DNA from: Clostridiales bacterium
GTDB lineage: Bacteria > Bacillota > Clostridia > Oscillospirales > Acutalibacteraceae
DNA length: 13,204 nucleotides
Assembly: GCA_012522615.1 (NCBI GenBank)
Contig: JAAYKB010000092.1
Coordinates: 1-13,204 of the forward strand
Reading direction: 5' to 3'
Shown here piece after piece: positions 7,156-13,204 of this stretch (the stretch's first letter is position 1; every line of letters starts with the position of its first letter). Under the pieces are notes generated by a model that saw only the letters and a program-made list of their open reading frames with translations, was not told the DNA's origin and did not search any database. Made by a program: the position numbers and the translations under genes.

Positions 7156-8163
7156 ATGTTTTTTAACCGCGACATTGGTATTGACCTCGGCACGGCCAAT
7201 ACACTTGTTTATGTAAAAGGAAAAGGCATCGTCATCCGCGAGCCCTCGGTGGTGGCGGTCGACGTCAAAACCGACACGGTGCTTGCCGTCGGTACCGAGG
7301 CCAAGGAGATGATCGGACGCACGCCCGGCTCCATATCGGCAGTCCGCCCGCTTAAGGACGGGGTTATCGCCGATTTTGACGTGACCTCGGATATGCTCAA
7401 GCATTTTATACACAAGGCAATGCATTCCACCTTCCTGAACAGACCTCGCGTTATCGTATGTATCCCCTCGGGCGTTACCGAGGTTGAGCGCCGCGCCGTC
7501 GACGAGGCTGTCCGCAGCGCCGGAGCAAAGGACGTCAGTCTGATAGCCGAACCTATGGCCGCAGCAATCGGCGCCGGGCTCCGGGTTAACGAGGCCGCCG
7601 GCTGCATGATTGTCGATATCGGCGGCGGCACCTCCGAGGTTGCCGTCATATCTCTCGGAGATATTGTGACGTCCTGCTCTGTCCGTACGGCGGGAGACGA
7701 TTTCGACGAGGCGATAATCTCCTATATTAAAAAGAAATACAACCTACTGGTCGGCGAGCGTACCGCCGAGGATATTAAAATTAAATTGGGTTCGGCCTTC
7801 CCCGGCATCGAGGAGTCCTCAATGGAGGTCAAGGGGCGCAACCAGCTTGACGGGCTGCCCAAGAATATAACCGTTACGTCCGAAGAGATTCGCGAGGCGC
7901 TTTCCGATCCCGTCGGCGCGATTGTCGACGCTATACGCTATACCCTCGAAAACACCCCGCCCGAGCTTGCCGCCGATATTATTGACAATGGAATTATGCT
8001 GACGGGCGGCGGCGCTCTTCTGCGTTCTCTCGACCAGTTGATAAGCCGGGAAACCGGAATACCCGTCCATATTGCCGAAGACCCGCTCGACTGTGTCGTA
8101 AACGGAACGGGCAAATGCCTTGACTCCGGCATCGTCAGCCACTTCAGAACGCGCCGCCGCTGA
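7156..8163 (+). CDS. mreB: Rod shape-determining protein MreB
   Basis: MreB is the bacterial actin that forms membrane-associated filaments and positions lateral-wall synthesis. The 335-residue protein begins MFFNRDIGIDLGTANTLVYV. Phosphate-1 motif DLGTAN starts at residue 10, phosphate-2 motif DIGGGTSE starts at residue 154, and the adenosine-site motif LTGGGALLRSLD lies near the C-terminus. Size and motif order are those of full-length MreB. ATG 7156 follows AAGGAAG at 7141-7147. An in-frame extension to TTG 7099 would add a sequence absent from the family and would begin without a ribosome-binding site. It is the first gene of mreBCD-mrdA and is likely driven by the promoter at 7015-7043. 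Very secure; paralogue type (MreB versus Mbl) is inferred from the mreCD linkage. Confidence 0.96.
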   Translation: MFFNRDIGIDLGTANTLVYVKGKGIVIREPSVVAVDVKTDTVLAVGTEAKEMIGRTPGSISAVRPLKDGVIADFDVTSDMLKHFIHKAMHSTFLNRPRVIVCIPSGVTEVERRAVDEAVRSAGAKDVSLIAEPMAAAIGAGLRVNEAAGCMIVDIGGGTSEVAVISLGDIVTSCSVRTAGDDFDEAIISYIKKKYNLLVGERTAEDIKIKLGSAFPGIEESSMEVKGRNQLDGLPKNITVTSEEIREALSDPVGAIVDAIRYTLENTPPELAADIIDNGIMLTGGGALLRSLDQLISRETGIPVHIAEDPLDCVVNGTGKCLDSGIVSHFRTRRR

Positions 8164-8172
8164 CAGCAGCCT

Positions 8173-8273
8173 GCTTGCCGCAGTGGGATAAGTCTGATGA
8201 GCCCTTTTGTGCAAGGGGGCTTGTTTCATACATCCGTGCGCCCCACTTCCGCAAGCCGCGGTGCGGGGCGCAT
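8173..8273 (+). ncRNA. Structured mreB-mreC intergenic RNA (two competing folds)
   Basis: The 175-base spacer between mreB and mreC is GC-rich in its first two thirds, unlike the AT-rich gaps elsewhere. Fold A: GCTTGC/GCAAGC (8173-8178 with 8251-8256) stacks across a 3x3 internal loop on AGTGGG/CCCACT (8182-8187 with 8242-8247). This encloses a 9-pair hairpin (8200-8208 with 8213-8221, loop GTGC). Fold B: TGCGCCCC/GGGGCGCA (8237-8244 with 8265-8272) plus CCGC/GCGG (8249-8252 with 8258-8261). The arms 8242-8256 are shared, so the folds exclude each other. The inner hairpin fits either fold. There is no U-tract, so it is not an obvious terminator. I do not recognise a known riboswitch class. 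A structured element is supported by complementarity; its function is unknown. Confidence 0.4.
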
Positions 8274-8327
8274 ACCATATATTCAATACCCAGAGCCATC
8301 TACCGCCATTATATATTAACGATAGGC

Positions 8328-8334
8328 AGGAGGA
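8328..8334 (+). promoter_or_regulatory. Strong Shine-Dalgarno that selects the GTG start of mreC
   Basis: AGGAGGA lies four bases before GTG 8339. The frame is open upstream through the spacer, but only this GTG has a ribosome-binding site and yields the short basic N-terminus followed by the membrane helix expected of MreC. Confidence 0.8.
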
Positions 8335-8338
8335 CGCC

Positions 8339-9184
8339 GTGAAGAATTTTATAAAGAGCGCCGCATTCAAGGCGTTGGCTGCTGTTGCGCTTTTTCTGGT
8401 CGGCATAATGATTTACGCCGCGTCAACCGGAGGGGTTGCGACAATCCCCGCTACGATAACCGGCGCTATCGTTACTCCGCTCCAGTCGCTGGGCGCAGGT
8501 ATTTCGGACGGATTTTATAAGTTCATCGGCATCTTTACCGATTCAAGCTCCCTCAAAAAGGAAAACCAGAAGCTTCAAAATGAGGTTAACGAGCTAAGGA
8601 AAAAACAGGTCGAGCTTGATGAGCTTCGCCGCATGAACGAATACTATCACAAATACCTCGAGATTAAAGAGCAAAACCCAGACTATAAGTTTGCCGATTG
8701 CAGAATTATCGCGGTTGACACCAATAACAAGTACGGAAACTTCACCGTTAACGTCGGATTGCTGAGCGGGGTCGAGGTAAACCAGCCGGTGATATCCCCC
8801 GAGGGTCTTGTCGGCGTGGTCTATGAGGTGGGGATGAACTACGCCAAGGTGAAGACAATACTCGATCCGTCGGTTCATGTCCCGGCATATGTCAGCCGCG
8901 CGGCCGAGGGCGGCACGACCGGAGGCTCGCTTTCCCTTGCAAAGGAGGGCAAGCTGAGGCTGAACTACCTCCAGAGGAACAACGGCATCGCCGCCGGCGA
9001 TTATGTCGTCACCTCGGGAAAGGGAGAATTCTATCCGAGCAATCTTTTAATCGGCACCATCAATGAGGTTCTTCAGGAATCCGACGGCGTAACCATGTAC
9101 GCCATTGTCGAGCCGTTTGCCGACATACGGAATCTCACCAATGTTTTTGTTATTACAGACTTTGAGGAAAAGGTCGATAAATAA
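8339..9184 (+). CDS. mreC: Rod shape-determining protein MreC
   Basis: MreC is the bitopic scaffold of the elongasome. It links MreB and MreD inside and in the membrane to class B PBPs outside, and it activates PBP2. The 281-residue protein (GTG start) has a basic N-terminus and one membrane helix at about residues 12-28. An extracellular coiled coil follows at about 70-100 (SSLKKENQKLQNEVNELRKK). The C-terminal double beta-barrel domain carries typical phrases such as GLSGVEVNQPVISPEGLVGVV, with TILDPSVHVPAYV, GDYVVTSG and GLG-like pocket residues. Length is normal. It sits between mreB (after an unusually structured 175-base spacer) and mreD (34-base gap). Regulation might act on the spacer RNA, but that is inference. 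Secure assignment. Confidence 0.93.
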   Translation: MKNFIKSAAFKALAAVALFLVGIMIYAASTGGVATIPATITGAIVTPLQSLGAGISDGFYKFIGIFTDSSSLKKENQKLQNEVNELRKKQVELDELRRMNEYYHKYLEIKEQNPDYKFADCRIIAVDTNNKYGNFTVNVGLLSGVEVNQPVISPEGLVGVVYEVGMNYAKVKTILDPSVHVPAYVSRAAEGGTTGGSLSLAKEGKLRLNYLQRNNGIAAGDYVVTSGKGEFYPSNLLIGTINEVLQESDGVTMYAIVEPFADIRNLTNVFVITDFEEKVDK

Positions 9185-9218
9185 AGACTTTTTCCTGCAT
9201 CGGGGGGTGTTTTGACGG

Positions 9219-9767
9219 ATGAATAAGGATAGGCTGGGCGCCGGCAATCTTATTAAGCACCTTAGCAGCCGGTATCTAAAATGGACGGCCTACGGGCTTG
9301 TCATCCTGCTGACCGTCATATTGCAGTCCCTCCCCCATTTTCCGCCCGAGATAGGGAACGCAAGGCCCTCGATGATTATACCGGTAGTTGTATGTATCGC
9401 AATGTTCGAGGGGCCGGTGGGAGGCGCGTCCGCCGGTGTGGCGGGCGGTATACTTTGGGATTTGTTTTCCAACCGGCTTTTTGGATTCAACGCCCTTCTT
9501 CTGCTGATTGTTTGCTGTGCCTGCGGGCTGATGTCGCAGCTTCTCATCAGAAACAACCTCATCTCATCCGCCCTGATGACAACCGCCGCATTGTTTATTC
9601 ACGGGATGATAGAATGGCTTGTGTATGACTTAGGGTTTGAGGGCGAGCAAGCCTTTAATGCCCTCCTTTGGTTTAGAATTCCCGGTTTCTTTTACTCGTT
9701 GTTGCTTACACCGGCTCTTTATTTTGCGGTCTATTCTGTGGCAAAGCTGCTTCGCAACCGCGAATGA
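9219..9767 (+). CDS. mreD: Rod shape-determining protein MreD
   Basis: MreD is the small polytopic inner-membrane partner of MreC. The 182-residue protein has about five hydrophobic segments: roughly 22-38, 51-66, 89-108, 117-135 and 155-177. It also has the family pattern of a Pro-containing second segment (RPSMIIPVVVCIAMFEGP) followed by the Gly-rich stretch GGASAGVAGGILWDLFSNRLFGFNALL. ATG 9219 is preceded by GGGGGGTG at about 9201-9208. Its place between mreC and the PBP2 gene supports the call as much as the sequence, because MreD proteins diverge quickly. No anomalies seen. Confidence 0.9.
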   Translation: MNKDRLGAGNLIKHLSSRYLKWTAYGLVILLTVILQSLPHFPPEIGNARPSMIIPVVVCIAMFEGPVGGASAGVAGGILWDLFSNRLFGFNALLLLIVCCACGLMSQLLIRNNLISSALMTTAALFIHGMIEWLVYDLGFEGEQAFNALLWFRIPGFFYSLLLTPALYFAVYSVAKLLRNRE

Positions 9768-9781
9768 GCGGTATGTAATAC

Positions 9782-9811
9782 TTATGTTTTTAACATATAT
9801 CTTTAACATAA
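9782..9811 (+). repeat. Short AT-rich direct/inverted repeat before mrdA
   Basis: TTTAACATA occurs at 9789-9797 and again at 9802-9810, 13 bases apart. TTATGTT (9782-9788) is the inverse complement of AACATAA (9805-9811). The 75-base gap between mreD and mrdA is otherwise unremarkable. It could be an operator or an internal promoter area, or chance in AT-rich DNA. Confidence 0.3.
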
Positions 9812-9842
9812 ACCCGTACGGTGTGAAAGGACGGTCATCGCC

Positions 9843-11888
9843 ATGCAACGCAATAATTTCCGACTGACCAAACGCCGCACCTTTGCATTGATGCTGATAA
9901 TCGTGCTTATATTCGGCGGATACTCGATACGCCTTTTTCAGGTACAGATTGTAAGCGGCGAAAACTACGCCCAGATTAAAAGCAAAAGCGCCCGAATAGA
10001 AGTGCCGATACAGGCGTCCCGCGGCGAGATTGTCGACCGCTATCTTACGCCCCTTGCCGTCAACCGCACCAGCTTTTCGGTTGTGTTTGACTATGCCTTT
10101 TTTCCGGTTGGGAAGAGTCCGGAGCAGGTAAAGCTCAGAAACGACATCATACTGTCACTTACCGATTTGTTATCGGACCACGAGTGTACCTGGAACGACA
10201 CCCTGCCGATCTCAAATACAAAGCCCTATGAATTTTTACCCGAACAGGAAAAAAACGTCGCCAGCCTTAAATCCAGAATCAATATTTCTGACTACGCCAC
10301 GGCGGAACAGTGCATGAAGGACCTTGTAAACAGATATTCTTTGGACAATTACAGAAGCGACCAGCAGAGAATTATCGCCGGCGTTTTATACGAGATGGAT
10401 TTACGCCAGTTTGCGCTCCGCAATCCCTTTACCTTTTCGAGCGACGTCACTGAGGACGCTTACAACCTGATACTTGAAAGCAGCGCAAAATATCCGGGCG
10501 TGAACGTGCAGGCAAATCCCGTCCGCGAATATGTAAGCAAGCGGGTAGGCGCGCACCTGCTCGGAACCGTCGGGTATATCTATGCCGACGAGTATGCGGT
10601 CCTCAAGGAAAAGGGCTATCAGATGAACGATATAGTCGGCAAAAGCGGCATTGAAGCCGCGCTTGAAAGCGAGCTCCGCGGCATCAACGGTATCAGCACC
10701 ATCACCAAGGATTCGAGCGGCACAATAATCGATAAGAGCGAAACCACCTCCCCCGTTCCGGGCAACACGGTGGTTTTGACCATGGATTACAACCTTCAGA
10801 AAAAGGTGCAGGACGCGCTCAACAAAACCATTATGGGGCTTCGCAGCCGTCCGAAAGTCATCGGCAACGGGCACGATGTGCAAAGCGGCTCGGTTGTCAT
10901 GCTTGACGTCAAAACCGGAGGGGTTCTCGTCGCGGCAAGCTGGCCCGATTTTGACCTTTCCACCTATAACAAGAACTACAGCAAGCTGGTCAAGGATGAA
11001 TACAAGCCTCTTTTCAACCGCGCCCTTTTCGGCACCTTTCCCTGCGGCTCGACATTTAAGCCGGGCGTTGCCCTGACCGCCCTCACCGAAGGGCTGATTA
11101 CCAGAAACTCGACACCGGTCTCATGCCGCAACAAATATACCTTTTATGAAAACCTGCCGCTATACTGTATGGGATACCACGGGAATATCAATGTGGTCGA
11201 CGCGCTGCGGGTATCCTGCAACATCTTCTTCTATGACCTCGGCCGACGCCTCGGCATAGAAAAGATGAACGAGTATTCGGTGCAGTTCGGCTTCGGTCAA
11301 AAAACCGGAATCGAAATCGGCGAGGCGGAGGGCGTGCTTGCGGGCCCGGCATACAGCAAATCGGTGGGCAGGACATGGTATCCCGCCAATACAAGTACCG
11401 CCGCCATAGGTCAGTCCGATAACCTTTTCACCCCGATTCAACTCGCCGCGTATACAATGACGCTTGCCAATGACGGGGTTCGCTATAAAACCCATCTTGT
11501 AAAGAGCATCCGAAGCTATGACGGGGTCGAAACCGTGGTTGAGCCCGAGATTGCCGCCAAGGTAAAGCTTTCAAAAGAGGCCATCGACGCCGTCCGCGAG
11601 GGTATGGTAAAGGCCTCGTCGTCCACCGGTACGGCAAGGCAGTTCGTCAACGCCAAATATTCGGTTGCCACCAAGACCGGAACGGCCCAGCTGGTTCAAT
11701 CCCGCTCGGATCACGGTGTTTTTATCGCCTATGCTCCGGTGGAAAAGCCCGAGGTCGCGATAGCCGTCCTTCTTGAGCACGGATCGCCGAGGCCGGCGGT
11801 CGATCTCACCAAAGAAATCCTCGATTTTTATTTTGAGTCCAAAAGCGAGGGTCAGGCCCCGACGCCCGAGGGCGTGCTGCTGCCGTAG
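9843..11888 (+). CDS. mrdA: Penicillin-binding protein 2 (class B transpeptidase, elongasome)
   Basis: Class B PBP that cross-links peptidoglycan during elongation, normally paired with the RodA glycosyltransferase. The 681-residue protein has a basic N-terminus and one membrane anchor at about residues 13-31. The dimerisation/pedestal domain opens with the conserved RGEIVDR (60-66) and includes VGKSGIEAALESELRG. The transpeptidase domain has all three catalytic motifs: S403-T-F-K406, S458-C-N460 and K611-T-G-T614, with Ser403 the acyl-enzyme nucleophile. Length matches Clostridial PBP2 with its enlarged pedestal. ATG 9843 has AAAGGA at 9826-9831. It is the last gene of the mre cluster and ends just before a strong terminator. 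rodA is not adjacent. Paralogous SpoVD/PBP2B-type enzymes are excluded mainly by context and by the lack of a PASTA tail, so the PBP2 subtype is slightly less sure than the fold. Confidence 0.93.
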   Translation: MQRNNFRLTKRRTFALMLIIVLIFGGYSIRLFQVQIVSGENYAQIKSKSARIEVPIQASRGEIVDRYLTPLAVNRTSFSVVFDYAFFPVGKSPEQVKLRNDIILSLTDLLSDHECTWNDTLPISNTKPYEFLPEQEKNVASLKSRINISDYATAEQCMKDLVNRYSLDNYRSDQQRIIAGVLYEMDLRQFALRNPFTFSSDVTEDAYNLILESSAKYPGVNVQANPVREYVSKRVGAHLLGTVGYIYADEYAVLKEKGYQMNDIVGKSGIEAALESELRGINGISTITKDSSGTIIDKSETTSPVPGNTVVLTMDYNLQKKVQDALNKTIMGLRSRPKVIGNGHDVQSGSVVMLDVKTGGVLVAASWPDFDLSTYNKNYSKLVKDEYKPLFNRALFGTFPCGSTFKPGVALTALTEGLITRNSTPVSCRNKYTFYENLPLYCMGYHGNINVVDALRVSCNIFFYDLGRRLGIEKMNEYSVQFGFGQKTGIEIGEAEGVLAGPAYSKSVGRTWYPANTSTAAIGQSDNLFTPIQLAAYTMTLANDGVRYKTHLVKSIRSYDGVETVVEPEIAAKVKLSKEAIDAVREGMVKASSSTGTARQFVNAKYSVATKTGTAQLVQSRSDHGVFIAYAPVEKPEVAIAVLLEHGSPRPAVDLTKEILDFYFESKSEGQAPTPEGVLLP

Positions 11889-11907
11889 AATATACGCTTT
11901 ACAGATT

Positions 11908-11940
11908 CCCCGGAGACCGCGACAGTCTCCGGGGTTTTTT
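11908..11940 (+). terminator. Intrinsic terminator of the mre-mrdA operon
   Basis: A perfect 10-base-pair stem (CCCCGGAGAC with GTCTCCGGGG) around a 7-base loop is followed at once by six Ts and further T-rich sequence. It begins 20 bases after the mrdA stop. Confidence 0.95.
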
Positions 11941-11949
11941 GTTTGGTTT

Positions 11950-11979
11950 TGGATACTTATACTTTATAAAGATATACTA
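11950..11979 (+). promoter_or_regulatory. Possible sigma-G-like (or sigma-A) promoter before the gerA remnant
   Basis: TGGATA (11950-11955) and TATACTA (11973-11979) are separated by 17 bases. This resembles the forespore sigma-G pattern (about TGAATA and CATACTA), and germinant-receptor operons are known sigma-G targets. The same bases also fit a weak sigma-A promoter, so the sigma factor is undecided. Confidence 0.35.
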
Positions 11980-12906
11980 ATATCAAGACCGGTATAACAA
12001 TACAGATACGGGGGGACTTAAAATACTTAATTATCCGTCAAAGGAAGCAAGCGAAAAGCTGAACCGGCAAAATCAGGGTATCCTTACATCCGATTTCGAC
12101 CAGAATATCGGTTTGATCTGCGGTTTGTTTAAAGACGACGATACATTCATAACAAGGAAGTTTAATAATAAAGCGGATTCGGGCATAAGATTCTGCATTT
12201 TTTATGAGGACGGCATGGTAAATCAAGACGTAATAAATGATCATATCATAAAACCTTTGATGCTTACCAGAATTGTATTCGGAGATGAAAGCCGTCTTGA
12301 TACCCTCAGCCGAGAGATTATTTTGGTAAACGAGGTTACAAAAAGCGGGAATATCAACCGAATCATAGAATCCGTAACCTACGGGGATACCATCCTGCTT
12401 GTGGAGGGCGAGCCGCAGGCGCTGATTCTTAACAGTAAATCCTTTCAGCTGAGAAACATTACCGAGCCCGCGAGCGAACAGATACTGAGCGGTCCCCGTG
12501 AGGGCTTCAATGAATCTATTTTGGTCAATCTTTCCCAGATTCATCGGAGGATAAGATCAAACGATTTAAAAATTAAATATTACACCTTCGGACGCCGCAC
12601 AAACACAAAAGCCTGTATCTGCTATATCGACAGCCTTGTAAACAAGGAGATTCTCGATGAGCTTTACAGAAGGCTGGATAAAATTGATATTGACGGCGTG
12701 CTGGACAGCAATTATATAGTAGAGATCATTAAGGACGCAAAATGGTCTCCCTTTCGGACGGTAGGAATGACCGAGCGTCCCGACAATGTTGTGGGCAACC
12801 TTCTGGAGGGTAAAGTCGCCCTATTGGTCGACGGATCTCCGGTTGCAATAACAGTGCCGTTCTTATTCATAGAGAATTTTCAAAGCAAGGAGATAAATAT
12901 AAGAAC

Positions 12907-12936
12907 AAAGCGGCAGAGGTATCCTGCCGCTTTTTT
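12907..12936 (+). terminator. Intrinsic terminator inside the open frame of the gerA remnant
   Basis: AAAGCGGCAG (12907-12916) pairs perfectly with CTGCCGCTTT (12924-12933) around a 7-base loop, with six Ts at 12931-12936. It starts 14 bases after GerA homology ends, and there is no in-frame stop codon between. Confidence 0.88.
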
Positions 12937-12967
12937 AAGTTGGGTGGAATATAAATCCCGCAATTCC

Positions 12968-12996
12968 TTGAAACTTCTGATATTTTGTACTATACT
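12968..12996 (+). promoter_or_regulatory. Strong sigma-A-type promoter with no + strand gene behind it
   Basis: TTGAAA (12968-12973) and TATACT (12991-12996) are separated by exactly 17 bases, five of six matches in each box. Transcription would begin near 13003 and run into two hairpins. No convincing start codon plus ribosome-binding site follows on this strand. Confidence 0.5.
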
Positions 12997-13019
12997 GGCT
13001 ATGCATAATATGTATACAA

Positions 13020-13052
13020 GGCGCTCTGCTTCGATTATCTTTGTAGAGCGCT
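13020..13052 (+). repeat. Inverted repeat / hairpin 1 downstream of the gerA remnant
   Basis: GCGCTCTGC (13021-13029) pairs with GTAGAGCGC (13043-13051) with one G-U pair, around a 13-base loop. Only three Ts follow, so it is a poor terminator. Confidence 0.5.
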
Positions 13053-13062
13053 GTTTGATATC

Positions 13063-13097
13063 TCAACTACTATCGTCCGAATGGCGGTGGTAGTTGA
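13063..13097 (+). repeat. Inverted repeat / hairpin 2: 15-pair stem
   Basis: Bases 13063-13077 pair with 13083-13097 around the loop CGAAT. Eight outer pairs are perfect (TCAACTAC with GTAGTTGA). The inner seven include three G-U pairs that only work for a + strand RNA or single-stranded DNA. No U-tract follows. It could be part of a small RNA or the end of a lost mobile element. Confidence 0.55.
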
Positions 13098-13099
13098 TA

Positions 13100-13204
13100 C
13101 TAATATCCGACTAAAGCCTTAACATCTTTCCGGCCTTTTTTGCACCGGGCTTCGTTCTCCTCCTTGCCGGGCGCCAGCCCGCCTGCGTCGTCGGCCTTGC
13201 CCGA
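13100..13204 (-). CDS. Possible 3' end of a convergent minus-strand gene (unknown product)
   Basis: On the minus strand the frame entering at the window edge is open for 34 codons and stops at TAG (13100-13102). The visible end reads GKADDAGGLAPGKEENEA, then a Lys/Arg-rich RCKKGRKDVKALVGY. Composition turns GC-rich with codons like those of the neighbours (AAG, GAG, GCC), unlike the AT-rich DNA just upstream, which is the main support. A second minus frame is also open for much of this stretch, so the call is tentative and no function is proposed. Confidence 0.3.
   Translation of the reverse strand, partial: SGKADDAGGLAPGKEENEARCKKGRKDVKALVGY

Larger units (their letters stand above)
12023..13093 (+). 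pseudogene. GerA-type spore germinant receptor A-subunit remnant (N-terminal domain only)
   Basis: GerA-family A subunits sit in the inner spore membrane and help sense germinants; they have a soluble N-terminal domain and a C-terminal multi-span region. Here bases 12023-12892 encode about 290 residues of the soluble domain. Recognisable phrases are LFKDDDTFITRKF, EGEPQALI, GPREGFNES, RRIRSNDLKIK, KIDIDGVLDSNYI and ERPDNVVGNLLEGKVALLVDG, ending VPFLFIENFQSKE. Homology then stops where the membrane region should follow, and no hydrophobic spans follow. The frame runs on without a stop to TAG 13091, through a terminator at 12907-12936. At the 5' end homology starts before any ATG, GTG or TTG: the only codon in place after the GGGGGGA at 12010-12016 is ATA 12023, and the first in-frame TTG (12113) would cut off conserved sequence. 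No gerB or gerC partners follow. I judge it a decayed gene; expression of a lone soluble domain is possible but less likely. Confidence 0.8.

Noticed and set aside
8194..8200. CTGATGA followed by a hairpin, as in the core of a hammerhead ribozyme
   Set aside because: The stem is not followed by the required GAAA; the bases there are TTGTTTCA, and no cleavage-site stem could be placed.
8207..8338. In-frame N-terminal extension of mreC through the spacer
   Set aside because: No Shine-Dalgarno there, composition is non-coding, and GTG 8339 has AGGAGGA and yields the expected short basic N-terminus.
12038..12544. Antisense open frame over the gerA remnant
   Set aside because: It mirrors the coding strand, has no ribosome-binding site, and its translation resembles no known family, whereas the + strand clearly matches GerA.
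12893..13093. Open frame after GerA homology read as a novel C-terminal domain
   Set aside because: It runs through a perfect terminator, a promoter and two hairpins and has no domain-like or membrane character; it is probably open by chance.
13136..13141. T-run read as a terminator for the orphan transcript
   Set aside because: The stem before it is only three G-C pairs plus a bulge and A-U pairs; the T-run is equally explained as Lys codons of the possible minus-strand gene.

Overview
The window looks like a chromosomal segment of an anaerobic, spore-forming member of the Clostridia (Firmicutes), most likely an Oscillospiraceae/Ruminococcaceae-type genome. The reasons are the gene content (zapA next to a U32 peptidase, DUF4321 next to maf, mreBCD followed by a class B PBP, a GerA germinant-receptor fragment), GC-rich coding DNA with AT-rich intergenic gaps, purine-rich Shine-Dalgarno sites and compact spacing. 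Nearly all intact genes are on the + strand. Lineage is inferred from content; no marker RNA gene is present.

Layout. (1) 1-2986: the 3' ~95% of sbcC, a DNA-repair SMC-like ATPase; the first ~50 codons with Walker A lie before the window. (2) 3047-5559: a promoter-like site, then zapA (FtsZ-ring factor) overlapping the start of a long U32-family gene by ATGA, so the two are probably translationally coupled. (3) 5613-6943: dut (dUTPase), a small two-helix DUF4321 membrane protein, and maf (nucleotide pyrophosphatase), a pair of house-cleaning nucleotide enzymes around a short membrane protein. (4) 7015-11940: a promoter and hairpin-bearing leader, then mreB, mreC, mreD and mrdA (PBP2), the core of the lateral-wall elongasome, closed by a strong intrinsic terminator. 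rodA is not in the window. (5) 11941-13093: a decayed GerA-type germinant receptor A-subunit gene. It has the soluble N-terminal domain only, no canonical start codon, and no in-frame stop before an intrinsic terminator. (6) 12937-13204: a promoter-like site and two hairpins with no + strand gene, then possibly the 3' end of a convergent minus-strand gene.

The genes serve three general jobs: genome and nucleotide-pool maintenance (sbcC, dut, maf), division (zapA) and elongation (mreBCD-mrdA), with a sporulation/germination remnant downstream. Most of the window is ordinary housekeeping DNA. The parts most worth a second look are non-coding: a GC-rich mreB-mreC spacer that can fold in two mutually exclusive ways, the mreB leader with alternative pairings, the non-stop GerA remnant, and the promoter-plus-hairpin region after it. 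No CRISPR array, tRNA, rRNA, integrase or transposase was seen.
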